NCBI GenBank assembly: GCA_033344775.1
Contig: JAWPMT010000004.1
Span: forward strand, 1,240,001-1,304,000
Length of the DNA stretch: 64,000 nt
Direction of reading: 5' to 3'
DNA from: Cytophagales bacterium
GTDB lineage: Bacteria; Bacteroidota; Bacteroidia; Cytophagales; Cyclobacteriaceae
Positions 34,764 to 42,896 of the stretch are shown piece after piece (the first letter of the stretch is position 1; every line of letters begins with the position of its first letter). Below the pieces are notes generated by a model. That model worked only from the letters and a program-made list of their open reading frames with translations, made no database searches and was not told the origin of the DNA. The position numbers and the translations under genes are program-made.

Positions 34764-35713
34764 ATGAAAAGAATTTGGCTCCTATGTCTACTATGCGGTG
34801 TGGTTATTGCCTGTGATGACACTTCATTTGAAGTAGATGAAACCTCCCGGGACATATTGATTGAAATGCTGGATATCGCTCAGGAGCATGCCCTGTACAG
34901 CGCAGATATCAATTGGGAAAATACTACCGATCTGTCAACAGTGAATATGATCGTAGTGGCTTCCAACCAGCCGTAAGGGTTTTACTTCGGGTATTATCAG
35001 ACAGTCATAGCTCCTACAGATTTGGAAACTGGCTCTATCGGGAATCATTCATCACATGCATCCCTTCACAATTGTTCATAGAAAACCTACCGGATGAAAT
35101 AGGATATGTTGCTATAAGAGCTATTGCCACGCGATCACCTGAAGAAGAAAAACAGAACTATTTGGATGAGATCAAGAATACCTTGAAAGAAGGCCGGGAT
35201 AGGGGTGTAACCGCATGGGTGCTCGACCTGACAGAAAATTTAGGAGGTTCATTCCCCATAATGCTGGCGAGCGTTGGTCCGTTATTAGGCAACGATATTC
35301 ATGGATACTTCCTCGACCCGAACGATGGCCCTATCCTATGGGGTTATGAAGACGGTGATGCCTATATTGGAGATCGCAGCAATGTCTTTGCCGCCGTTTC
35401 GGAACCCGCTGAAGTCATCAATCCAGAGCTTAAAATTGCCGTAATCATTGACAGTGAAACAGCCAGCGCAGGAGAAGCCACGGCCATCTCATTCATTGGT
35501 AGAGCCAATACACGGATTTTCGGTCAAAGAAGTTGTGGACTGTCTACTGGAAACACTGCTTTTGAATTGTCCAACGGAGCCATTTTCAATCTTACCACAG
35601 CGATCATGGCTGATCGGGAGCAGAACTCCTTCGGTGAGAAAGTTAGTCCTGATGAGTTGCTCAATAATTCCATGGACCTTAATGCCCGAGTTTTGGAATG
35701 GCTAGCAGAGTAA
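34764..35713 (+). pseudogene. S41 family peptidase lipoprotein, interrupted by a frameshift
   Basis: The first part (34764 to about 34920) encodes a lipoprotein signal, MKRIWLLCLLCGVVIACDD, and an N-terminal segment ending ALYSADINWE. The frame then runs off to a stop at 34976. The remainder continues in the -1 frame from the AAAA run at 34918-34921, giving KYYRSVNSEYDRSGFQPAVRV joined to a full peptidase domain. That domain has DSHSSYR, LDLTENLGGSFPIMLA and the catalytic serine motif ETASAGEATA, followed by GQRSCGLSTGN. Joined, they form a complete tail-specific-protease-like lipoprotein of about 316 residues. One missing base in the A run explains everything; mutation or sequencing error are both possible. 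Confidence 0.8.
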
Positions 35714-35766
35714 TGAACCTCGACCCAAGCATCAAATTTGAAGAAAGCCTTTAGTAATTTCGCCGC

Positions 35767-37635
35767 ATGAACTACCTGTCGGCAGAAAATCTCGCAAAAA
35801 GCTTTGATGAGCGTCAACTGTTTGAAAAACTGACTTTCGGGATCGATCAGGGGCGAAAAGTAGCGTTGGTGGGTGTGAATGGTTGTGGTAAATCTACCCT
35901 GCTCAAGATCATCGCCGGTTTCGAGACCCAGGATCAAGGAGAAGTTTCTTTTCGCAAAGACATCAAAGTGGCCATGTTGGCTCAAACACCCGTTCTGGAA
36001 GATGAAGACACGGTAGAAGAATCCATATTTGAAGGAGAAGATGCAGTTTTGAAGCTCATCAAAGACTATGAGCTCGCCCTCCAAAAACTGGAATCAGATC
36101 CTGAAAATGCACCCGACCTTACGCCAATCATTGAGCAAATGGATGCTAAAGGAGCCTGGGATTACGAAAGTGATGTCAAGCAGATCCTAGGCAAGTTGGG
36201 CATTCATGATTTTGGACAAAAACTGGGCGCCATGTCGGGTGGTCAGCGGAAAAGAGTGGCTTTGGCAAAAGTACTGGTTACACAACCCGACTTTCTGATC
36301 CTCGATGAGCCAACCAACCACCTGGACCTGGAAATCATCGAGTGGCTGGAAAACTATCTGGCAACGCAAAATCTGACGCTACTCATGGTAACACACGATC
36401 GCTACTTCCTGGATCGGGTGACCAACGAAATCCTGGAGATCGATCAGGGGCAGATCTTCAAATACACGGGCAACTACAGTTACTTTCTGCAGAAGAAAGA
36501 AGAGCGGCAAACCATGGAACAGGTCACTATTACCAAGGCCAGGAACCTGATGAAGAAGGAACTGGAATGGATGCGGCGCCAACCCAAAGCACGAGGCACC
36601 AAAGCCAAATACCGTATTGATGCATTCCATGACCTGAAAGAGACCGTTTCGAAAAAAGTAGATAGTGCGGAGCTAGAAGTCAAACTAAAAGCCAACAGAC
36701 AGGGCAAAAAGATCCTGGAGTTGCAGAAAATCACCAAAAGCTTCGATGGACAGCCATTTGTCGATCAATTTGAATATGTCTTTAAGCGTGGTGATCGGAT
36801 TGGCATTGTCGGTCCCAATGGTGTAGGAAAATCAACATTCCTGAAACTCATAGCGGGTGACTTCCCACCGGACGAAGGCGAATTGGATCAGGGACTCAAT
36901 ACTAAAATTGGCTTCTATACGCAGGAAGAACAATCGTTCGATCTGAGCAAGCGGGTGATTGACATTGTACAGGAAGTGGCCGAATACATCAAACTTGCTG
37001 ATGGGTCAGAAGTTACGGCTTCTCAGTTACTGCATCAATTCTTGTTTTCCCCGGAATTACAATACAGCCTGGTAGGTAAACTTAGTGGCGGCGAACGCCG
37101 AAGGTTACAACTACTTCGCGTCTTGATGGAGAATCCTAACTTCATTATCCTCGATGAGCCGACCAATGACCTGGACATCATGACACTAAATGTGCTGGAA
37201 GACTATCTGGAAAAATATGATGGTTGTTTATTGATCGTTTCTCACGACCGGTATTTTATGGATCGATTGGTGGATCACTTATTCGTTTTTGAAGGGCAAG
37301 GCCTGATTAGGGATTTTCCAGGCAACTACACCGACTACCGAGAAAGCATAGCTCAGGAAAAGAAAGCCGAGTCGAAAAAAGAAACACCTAAGAAAGAAGC
37401 GGCTAAGCCAAAAGAACAGACACGTAAACTTTCTTTCAAAGAGAAAAAAGAGCTGGAAGAACTGGAAGCTAAAATTGCTAAACTGGAGTCTGAGAAGAGC
37501 CAGTTGGTTGAACAAATGAACAGTGGTTCGGGCGGCTTTGAAGAACTACAGCAATGGTCGGAAAGAGTCACCGCCATTGACGAAGAACTGGAAGAAAAGG
37601 AAATGCGGTGGCTGGAATTGTCGGAAATGGCTTGA
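35767..37635 (+). CDS. ABC-F family ATPase (Uup-like)
   Basis: A 622-residue cytoplasmic protein with two ABC ATPase domains and no membrane segment. Domain 1 has GVNGCGKST (36-44), MSGGQRKRVALAKVL and DEPTNHLDLEIIEWLE. Domain 2 has GPNGVGKST, LSGGERRRLQLLRVL and DEPTNDLDIMTLN. Between them is the ABC-F linker, with a charged helix-rich stretch containing RRQPKARGTKAKYRIDAF. Residues after about 530 form a Lys/Glu-rich linker and a coiled coil, as in Uup, which acts on branched DNA or ribosomes. The ATG at 35767 is preceded by TAATTTCGCCGC, close to a -7 element. Confidence 0.92.
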   Translation: MNYLSAENLAKSFDERQLFEKLTFGIDQGRKVALVGVNGCGKSTLLKIIAGFETQDQGEVSFRKDIKVAMLAQTPVLEDEDTVEESIFEGEDAVLKLIKDYELALQKLESDPENAPDLTPIIEQMDAKGAWDYESDVKQILGKLGIHDFGQKLGAMSGGQRKRVALAKVLVTQPDFLILDEPTNHLDLEIIEWLENYLATQNLTLLMVTHDRYFLDRVTNEILEIDQGQIFKYTGNYSYFLQKKEERQTMEQVTITKARNLMKKELEWMRRQPKARGTKAKYRIDAFHDLKETVSKKVDSAELEVKLKANRQGKKILELQKITKSFDGQPFVDQFEYVFKRGDRIGIVGPNGVGKSTFLKLIAGDFPPDEGELDQGLNTKIGFYTQEEQSFDLSKRVIDIVQEVAEYIKLADGSEVTASQLLHQFLFSPELQYSLVGKLSGGERRRLQLLRVLMENPNFIILDEPTNDLDIMTLNVLEDYLEKYDGCLLIVSHDRYFMDRLVDHLFVFEGQGLIRDFPGNYTDYRESIAQEKKAESKKETPKKEAAKPKEQTRKLSFKEKKELEELEAKIAKLESEKSQLVEQMNSGSGGFEELQQWSERVTAIDEELEEKEMRWLELSEMA

Positions 37636-37645
37636 TCCATTCCCC

Positions 37646-37701
37646 CAGAGTCTACAAAGAATGACTCTGAGGGTATGATCGTTTGAGAGGACTCAAACGA
37701 T
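37646..37701. terminator. Two hairpins between convergent genes, possible bidirectional terminator
   Basis: CAGAGTC (37646-37652) pairs with GACTCTG (37663-37669). A second stem of 10 bases, ATCGTTTGAG (37678-37687) with CTCAAACGAT (37692-37701), has a 4-base loop. There is no T-run, so termination is only likely. They lie between the ABC-F stop and the convergent permease stop. Confidence 0.45.
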
Positions 37702-37725
37702 GGCAAGAGGGAACAAATAGGATAC

Positions 37726-40344
37726 CTATTCGTACCTCAACGACCTCACCGGATTGGTATTCGCCGCACGCAAAGTGTGAAAGCTAATGGTCAGCATGGC
37801 GATGGCAAATGCCAGGAAGCCTCCCAGTAGGAAGATCATCGGGTTGATCTCCACTCGGAATGCAAAGTTTTCCAGCCATTGGAACAAGAAGTAATACGTT
37901 GCCGGAGCCGCGATGAGAAAGGAAATCAGGATCAGCCAGGCAAAATGCGAAGAAAGGATCACCAGTATCTGGCTAATGGATGCTCCCAGTACTTTTCTTA
38001 CCCCTACTTCTTTGATACGTCTCTCAACAGAAATAGCAGACAAGCCGAATAAGCCCAAACTACCGATCAGAATCGAGAGAACGGCAATGATGGAGACGAC
38101 CGTGCTCATCTGCTGATCGGATTTATACAATTCATCAAAGTGATCGTCCAGGAATGTGTAGCTGAATGGATATTCCGGCACGTGAGTTCTCCAAATTTCT
38201 TCTACTTCTCTAACCGCTGCATCAACATTTCCAGTGATTTTCACAGACATCTCATCGAAACCCCATTCTTCATGAACCACCAGTGACAAAGTATTGACTT
38301 CATGATGCAGGGAATTGTAATTAAAGTCCCTGGTAATTCCGATCACCGTACCTAGTGAATCGTTTGGGTAAAATCCATGACCTACACTTTTACCCAGCGG
38401 ATCTTCAAAAGGCAATTCCTTCGCCAATGACTCATTGATCACAAATGAAAGTCCATCATCACGTGCATGGTCTTTAGAAAAGCCCCTTCCTGCCAGCAAT
38501 TCAATACCGTATACTTCGAGGTAGTCATAGTCCACCCAGGTATTGGAGGTCGTCATGTCAATGACTCCTGTATCTGCAGCAACTTTAAAGCCCCATTGAT
38601 GAAGGTTGTTTCCCAACCGCTGACCAGAGGCGGTCACGCCGCTCACGTGACTTAATGCTTTGATCTCGGATTTGATCACATCAAATTTCTCATTGGAGCT
38701 GCCCCCCATTTCGATCAACAACATTTGTTCAGTATCAAAACCAATGTCTTTACTCCGCATGAAATTGAGTTGATTCAATACAATGAATGTGGCCACAATC
38801 ATTGCCAGGACCAGACTAAATTGAGTAACCACCAAAGAGCTTCGAAGTATAGACTTTCGATCAGTCATGGCACTTCCTTTGAGTACCACAGCTGGCTTGA
38901 AAGAGGACAAGTGCAGAGAAGGATATAGCCCGGCCAGCATCCCCAGAGCGATGACCACCGCTAATACCATCAACAACAACATGGGATCTGTCAATATGGT
39001 CATTAAGGATAGTTGACGATCTACCGCTACATTAAGGAACGGCAAGGCAATGACATCAATCAGCACACCTAAGACCAGCGCTCCCATTGCCAGCAAAGTA
39101 GACTCAACAATGAACTGCCAAAACAATTGTGGCTTATAAGCGCCGACTGATTTTCGGATGCCTACCTCCTTGGCACGTTTACTGGCCCGTGCAGTGGAAA
39201 GGTTCATGAAGTTTACACCTGCAATCACCAAAATAAAAATGCCCACCAATGAAAAGATATCCAGATAAGCACCATTGAATTTGCGATAGTTCTGGTAATC
39301 GTGTTGTGTATCTGTGGAGCCTAAATGCACCTCCGAAAGTGGTTGCAAATAGGTAATGATCATATCATTCATTTCGGCCCAGCCGGATCTCTCGGGCAGT
39401 ATTTCTGCAAATTGCGTCTCCAGTTGCTCAATGTCTGCTCCCTCATCAATTTCGAAGTAAGTGATCAGAAAATTCGATCCCCATTGGTTGTTGAAGTCCG
39501 GATTGTCCTCCAACTGTGTCGCAATGGAAACGAGTACATCAAATTGCAAATGAGCGTTTTCAGGGATATCCTGCATGACACCAGTTATTTTAAAAGACTG
39601 GTCCCATAGTATGACGCTCTCCCCGATCACGTCCAGTTTACCCAAAAGTTTCATGGCGGATTCCTCACTAACCACCAGACTTTTAGGTTCCACCAATACT
39701 TCGGACTTATCTCCTGAAAGCAAGGGAAAATCAAAAACATGAAAGAATGTACTGTCCACAAACGCTACACTTTCAATAGCGATTTGCTTTTCATCAATTT
39801 CAAAGATGCGTTTACCCCTGTTCCAATAGCGGGTGAACTGCTTGAGTGCTGGATACTCCGCATTCAAAGTTGGGCCCATCGCTGACATGGATAAAGCCAC
39901 ATTTTGGGTATTGGTTCCGGGGAAACTTTGCACCTCACACAAGCGGTAGATGTTTTTCTGGTGAATGGAATCGAAGCTTCGTTCGTCAGCGATGAAAAGA
40001 TAAATCACCAGACAGGCCGCTATTCCAATTGCCAGACTCAGGATGTTGATGCTGCTATGAAATTTGTGCTTTGTCAGATTGCGTGTGGCAATCAATAAAT
40101 AGTTTTTGAACATGATGAAAAATGTTGAGTTGAAGACCAAAGGTTGCCGAATGGCGAACGGACGCAGGTAATGAATGACCTGATACCAATAGTGCAGACG
40201 CGCACGCCAGGACGGATATTGTTGAATTTTTATTTCGTATCGTTCTAGTAGATCGCCCGATATCTCTTCCAGCAATTCTTCCTTGAGCAACCACTTTAGC
40301 AGTTGTGCAGCAAGTCTTGGAGGTTGGATATTGGAAGGGTGCAT
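37726..40344 (-). CDS. PadR-linked ABC transporter permease with N-terminal prefix domain (MacB/FtsX family)
   Basis: An 872-residue permease with the same length and architecture as the one at 1319-3937. It has the prefix domain (residues 1-70; LLKWLLKEELLEEISGDLLERYE), a helix and MacB periplasmic domain, an FtsX domain with EVGIRKSVGAYKPQL, the GLYPSLHLSSFKP motif, and a second MacB/FtsX unit with KEVGVRKVLGASISQ. It ends NPVRSLRYE. The PadR gene is 9 bases upstream. No ATPase gene is adjacent, so it presumably shares one encoded elsewhere. Its substrate is unknown. Confidence 0.9.
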   Translation of the reverse strand: MHPSNIQPPRLAAQLLKWLLKEELLEEISGDLLERYEIKIQQYPSWRARLHYWYQVIHYLRPFAIRQPLVFNSTFFIMFKNYLLIATRNLTKHKFHSSINILSLAIGIAACLVIYLFIADERSFDSIHQKNIYRLCEVQSFPGTNTQNVALSMSAMGPTLNAEYPALKQFTRYWNRGKRIFEIDEKQIAIESVAFVDSTFFHVFDFPLLSGDKSEVLVEPKSLVVSEESAMKLLGKLDVIGESVILWDQSFKITGVMQDIPENAHLQFDVLVSIATQLEDNPDFNNQWGSNFLITYFEIDEGADIEQLETQFAEILPERSGWAEMNDMIITYLQPLSEVHLGSTDTQHDYQNYRKFNGAYLDIFSLVGIFILVIAGVNFMNLSTARASKRAKEVGIRKSVGAYKPQLFWQFIVESTLLAMGALVLGVLIDVIALPFLNVAVDRQLSLMTILTDPMLLLMVLAVVIALGMLAGLYPSLHLSSFKPAVVLKGSAMTDRKSILRSSLVVTQFSLVLAMIVATFIVLNQLNFMRSKDIGFDTEQMLLIEMGGSSNEKFDVIKSEIKALSHVSGVTASGQRLGNNLHQWGFKVAADTGVIDMTTSNTWVDYDYLEVYGIELLAGRGFSKDHARDDGLSFVINESLAKELPFEDPLGKSVGHGFYPNDSLGTVIGITRDFNYNSLHHEVNTLSLVVHEEWGFDEMSVKITGNVDAAVREVEEIWRTHVPEYPFSYTFLDDHFDELYKSDQQMSTVVSIIAVLSILIGSLGLFGLSAISVERRIKEVGVRKVLGASISQILVILSSHFAWLILISFLIAAPATYYFLFQWLENFAFRVEINPMIFLLGGFLAFAIAMLTISFHTLRAANTNPVRSLRYE

Positions 40345-40353
40345 GGGAGGCTT

Positions 40354-40695
40354 TTAAACTGAAAACTTAAGTCCTCCCTGCAAGGCAGGGTATTGACTCC
40401 AAAGCGAAATTCTGAAGTTTTTGGCATCCTGAAGGATCTGCTGACCGTAAGCGGTGATGGTGTAAATGCGCTTTCTTCGTCCACCTCTTTCTTTGGTGGC
40501 TCCACCCATGGCGGAGGTTAGAAATCCTTTCTTTTCCAACCGATTCAGTGTGGAATGAACCGCACCAATGGCCACTGGGCGACCGGATTGCTTCTCAAAC
40601 TCCTCTGCAATGTTGAAGGCATAAGCTTGCTGATCCAGGATACCTACCAGTAATAAAATCACTTCTTCAAATTCGCCAAGTCGTGTTTCTTTCAT
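40354..40695 (-). CDS. PadR family transcriptional regulator
   Basis: A 113-residue winged-helix protein of the PadR family, paralogous to that at 3934-4263. GEFEEVILLLVGILDQQAYAF, VAIGAVHSTLNRLEKKGFLTS and TKERGGRRKRIYTITAYG match the other copy closely. It probably represses itself and the permease gene that starts 9 bases downstream. Its promoter region carries a 16-base perfect inverted repeat (40704-40761) that is the obvious operator candidate. Confidence 0.92.
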   Translation of the reverse strand: MKETRLGEFEEVILLLVGILDQQAYAFNIAEEFEKQSGRPVAIGAVHSTLNRLEKKGFLTSAMGGATKERGGRRKRIYTITAYGQQILQDAKNFRISLWSQYPALQGGLKFSV

Positions 40696-40703
40696 TGATT
40701 TAA

Positions 40704-40761
40704 TACTAGATTGTAGAACTAATGTACGGCAAGTATATCATTTTTGTTCTACAATCTAGTA
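40704..40761. promoter_or_regulatory. Perfect 16-base inverted repeat, probable PadR operator
   Basis: TACTAGATTGTAGAAC (40704-40719) and GTTCTACAATCTAGTA (40746-40761) are exact reverse complements separated by 26 bases. They start 9 bases upstream of the PadR ATG. On the minus strand TATACTTG, one mismatch from the TAnnTTTG -7 consensus, lies between the arms, so a dimer or tetramer bound at both arms would cover the promoter. The inner part TGTAGAAC also occurs upstream of the other PadR gene. The two arms are too far apart for a terminator and no gene is upstream to terminate. Confidence 0.65.
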
Positions 40762-40852
40762 ACAAATTGAAATGATGTTAAAAATCAAGCTAGTCCCTGA
40801 TATTTGGCGGATGAGGCTTTAGTTTTATATTGAATTCAGCTCAAAACATCGA

Positions 40853-41404
40853 ATGAAAAGAATTAAGACCAGCGTTTTTGTTTGCTTATTGGCTTATTTG
40901 GGGTTCCTGATGGGTTGCTACGTTGGTCCGGTCCCAACTTTTGACAGGGGTGCAGTTGAAGGCATGCAGCCTGTCTATGAAGAAGACCTGATCATCGAAA
41001 AAACCGGAAGTCGCGATCTGATCAATCCAGGTAAGATCCTTTCCTATGGGCCGATCCTGCTTGTGACCGAAAGGCAGCAAGGCATCCATGTTTATGATAA
41101 CTCTGATCCTGCCAATCCGGTCAATTTATTTTTCCTGGAGGTGCTTGACAACAATGACGTCACCATCCGAAACGGGTTGATCTATTTAGACAATGGCCCT
41201 GATTTGGTTTCCTTAAAAGTGACCATCGATACACTTGTTGAGGTTTCTCGTGTCAGAAGTTTGATGAATTTTGACCAGCTTGACTTGAGTGAATTCCCCA
41301 GTGAAAATGACGTATACTACGAATGCCCGGACCCTGAAAGAGGACCCGTCGTATTCTGGAGAACAACTACATTAATGGACCCAAAATGCTACAAAAGAAG
41401 ATGA
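40853..41404 (+). CDS. Lipoprotein with LVIVD-like repeat
   Basis: A 183-residue protein with a lipoprotein signal (MKRIKTSVFVCLLAYLGFLM then GCYVGP). The mature part has ILSYGPILLVTERQQGIHVYDNSDPANPVNL, the pattern of an LVIVD repeat, which builds beta-propeller-like blades. A second blade-like segment (DVTIRNGLIYLDNGPDLVSLKV) follows. It ends with a Cys-rich tail (YYECPDPERGPVVFW, DPKCYKRR). It is the first of three genes coupled by ATGA overlaps. Function is unknown; location is expected to be the outer membrane or cell surface. Confidence 0.8.
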   Translation: MKRIKTSVFVCLLAYLGFLMGCYVGPVPTFDRGAVEGMQPVYEEDLIIEKTGSRDLINPGKILSYGPILLVTERQQGIHVYDNSDPANPVNLFFLEVLDNNDVTIRNGLIYLDNGPDLVSLKVTIDTLVEVSRVRSLMNFDQLDLSEFPSENDVYYECPDPERGPVVFWRTTTLMDPKCYKRR

Positions 41405-42153
41405 TCAAATCAATGAAATACCTATGCCTCGCGCTAGCAATCATGGTGATCGGCTGTAGCGAAGATGGAGATTCCATCTATCTGGGATCCGGAGATGGGT
41501 TCTCGGCAGTTTCTGGTTCTAATACGGGTTTTACCATGATCGGAGATTATTTGTATGCGCTGAGTTTCAAAGACCTTACCATCTACAATGTCAGCGATAG
41601 CAGTGAGATCGTACTGGAAAATCGGATAGAAATTCCTACGGATAGCGAAACTATTTTTGGCTATCAAAACTATCTCTTATTCGGGCGGCAAAACGGCGTT
41701 TCTGTTTACGATGTAAGTGAAATCCCTACCGATCCGGTTTTTCTCTCCGAATACCTCCATCAAACCGCTTGTGATCCGGTAATTGCCAGAGATGGCGTGG
41801 CTTATTTCACTATCCGATCCGGCAATGGCTGCGGCCCTGATCGCTCTGATCAATTGGTGGTCCTGGACATCTCTGATCCTACCAATCCCATTCCCATGAA
41901 CGAGATAGACTTGTCAAGTCCACGAGGCTTGGCCATCAACGGGAATAAGCTCTTTGTGAGCGATGGTATTGCAGGTATTCGCCAATTCGATATCACAGAT
42001 AAGTTCTCACCAGAGTTGATCGATACCCCAAGCGGTTCTTTTTCCAGCGACCTGATTGCCCTCGACTCAGTGTTGATCAGTGTAGGAGTTAACTCCGTTG
42101 ATCAGTTCCTCATCGAGGAAAATGGTTTGAGCATTTTAAGCCGATTGCGATGA
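41401..42153 (+). CDS. LVIVD repeat-containing lipoprotein
   Basis: A 250-residue lipoprotein (MIKSMKYLCLALAIMVIGCS). Several blades of the LVIVD type are visible: GDYLYALSFKDLTIYNVSDSS, YLLFGRQNGVSVYDVSEIPTDPVFL, QLVVLDISDPTNPIPMNEIDL and NKLFVSDGIAGIRQFDITDKF. Such repeats form a beta-propeller. The ATG at 41401 overlaps the previous stop as ATGA and was preferred over the ATG at 41386. It is coupled by another ATGA overlap to the next gene. The likely place is the outer surface. The role is unknown. Confidence 0.85.
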   Translation: MIKSMKYLCLALAIMVIGCSEDGDSIYLGSGDGFSAVSGSNTGFTMIGDYLYALSFKDLTIYNVSDSSEIVLENRIEIPTDSETIFGYQNYLLFGRQNGVSVYDVSEIPTDPVFLSEYLHQTACDPVIARDGVAYFTIRSGNGCGPDRSDQLVVLDISDPTNPIPMNEIDLSSPRGLAINGNKLFVSDGIAGIRQFDITDKFSPELIDTPSGSFSSDLIALDSVLISVGVNSVDQFLIEENGLSILSRLR

Positions 42154-42833
42154 GAAAGACCCTGTTAATGATGCTACTAATTGGTCTCCCTGGGCTAATA
42201 CTAGCGCAAAAAGACCGATGGAATGTATTTCATCGCACCACTGCATTGATCCACCCTAATTATCCTTCTCAAAATTTGGGTGTGGAATACTTTCCTATTC
42301 CTGGTGAGTTTTCGATAACAGGAGAAATTGGATTCATCGGTGCAGGTAGATTATCTGACGAACCATTTGTCAATAGTAGGAAGCATTACGGTGAACTACG
42401 GCAATACATCAAAGAAGGTGAAGATCGATTGGTTTTTATTGGTGTATCCTATCAATATCGTCATACCCAGATCGAGGATACCTATGTCCTAGGGTTCAAT
42501 TGTCTGGGTTTGCAATCCCGAGATTGTGAACGGTACATGGAATACACCGGGCGCTTGACTTCAAGGTATCACGAAGCTCAGCTGATCCTGGGGGCTAAAT
42601 CCTTCATCAGCGATTGGTTTTACTATGATGCCGTCCTCGGGGTTGGCGTAGGCGATCACCGACTGGACCGATCTCAGATCAATGACGGAAGTTTGGTTGA
42701 AAGAGGACGTTTCTGGCAGGAAAACTCTTTTGGGCCTAATCGACTTCAATTAAACGTGACCATAAAACTTGGCCTGGTGCTTGACCGGATATTTTCGCAA
42801 GGAGAGGAAAACCGTACTCCTGAGGGTAACTAA
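42150..42833 (+). CDS. Hypothetical secreted protein, probable outer-membrane beta-barrel
   Basis: A 227-residue protein with a signal peptide (MRKTLLMMLLIGLPGLILAQ). The mature part alternates short amphipathic strands, such as RLVFIGVSYQYRHTQ, EAQLILGAKSFISDWFYYDAVLG and RLQLNVTIKLGLVLDRIF, as in small outer-membrane proteins. It begins with ATG at 42150 overlapping the stop of the LVIVD lipoprotein gene. No named family was recognised. With its two neighbours it may form one exported complex, which is an inference from the coupling. Confidence 0.7.
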   Translation: MRKTLLMMLLIGLPGLILAQKDRWNVFHRTTALIHPNYPSQNLGVEYFPIPGEFSITGEIGFIGAGRLSDEPFVNSRKHYGELRQYIKEGEDRLVFIGVSYQYRHTQIEDTYVLGFNCLGLQSRDCERYMEYTGRLTSRYHEAQLILGAKSFISDWFYYDAVLGVGVGDHRLDRSQINDGSLVERGRFWQENSFGPNRLQLNVTIKLGLVLDRIFSQGEENRTPEGN

Positions 42834-42896
42834 AATAATTATCGCCTAATACTAATAATCATGGGCCGTTCGCCGCATAAATCTTAATTTGGCGGC

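Noticed and set aside
34914-34924. Programmed -1 frameshift in the S41 peptidase gene
   Set aside because: The sequence TGGGAAAATAC does not give a slippery X XXY YYZ heptamer in the incoming frame and no obvious downstream pseudoknot was seen; a missing base in the A run is simpler.
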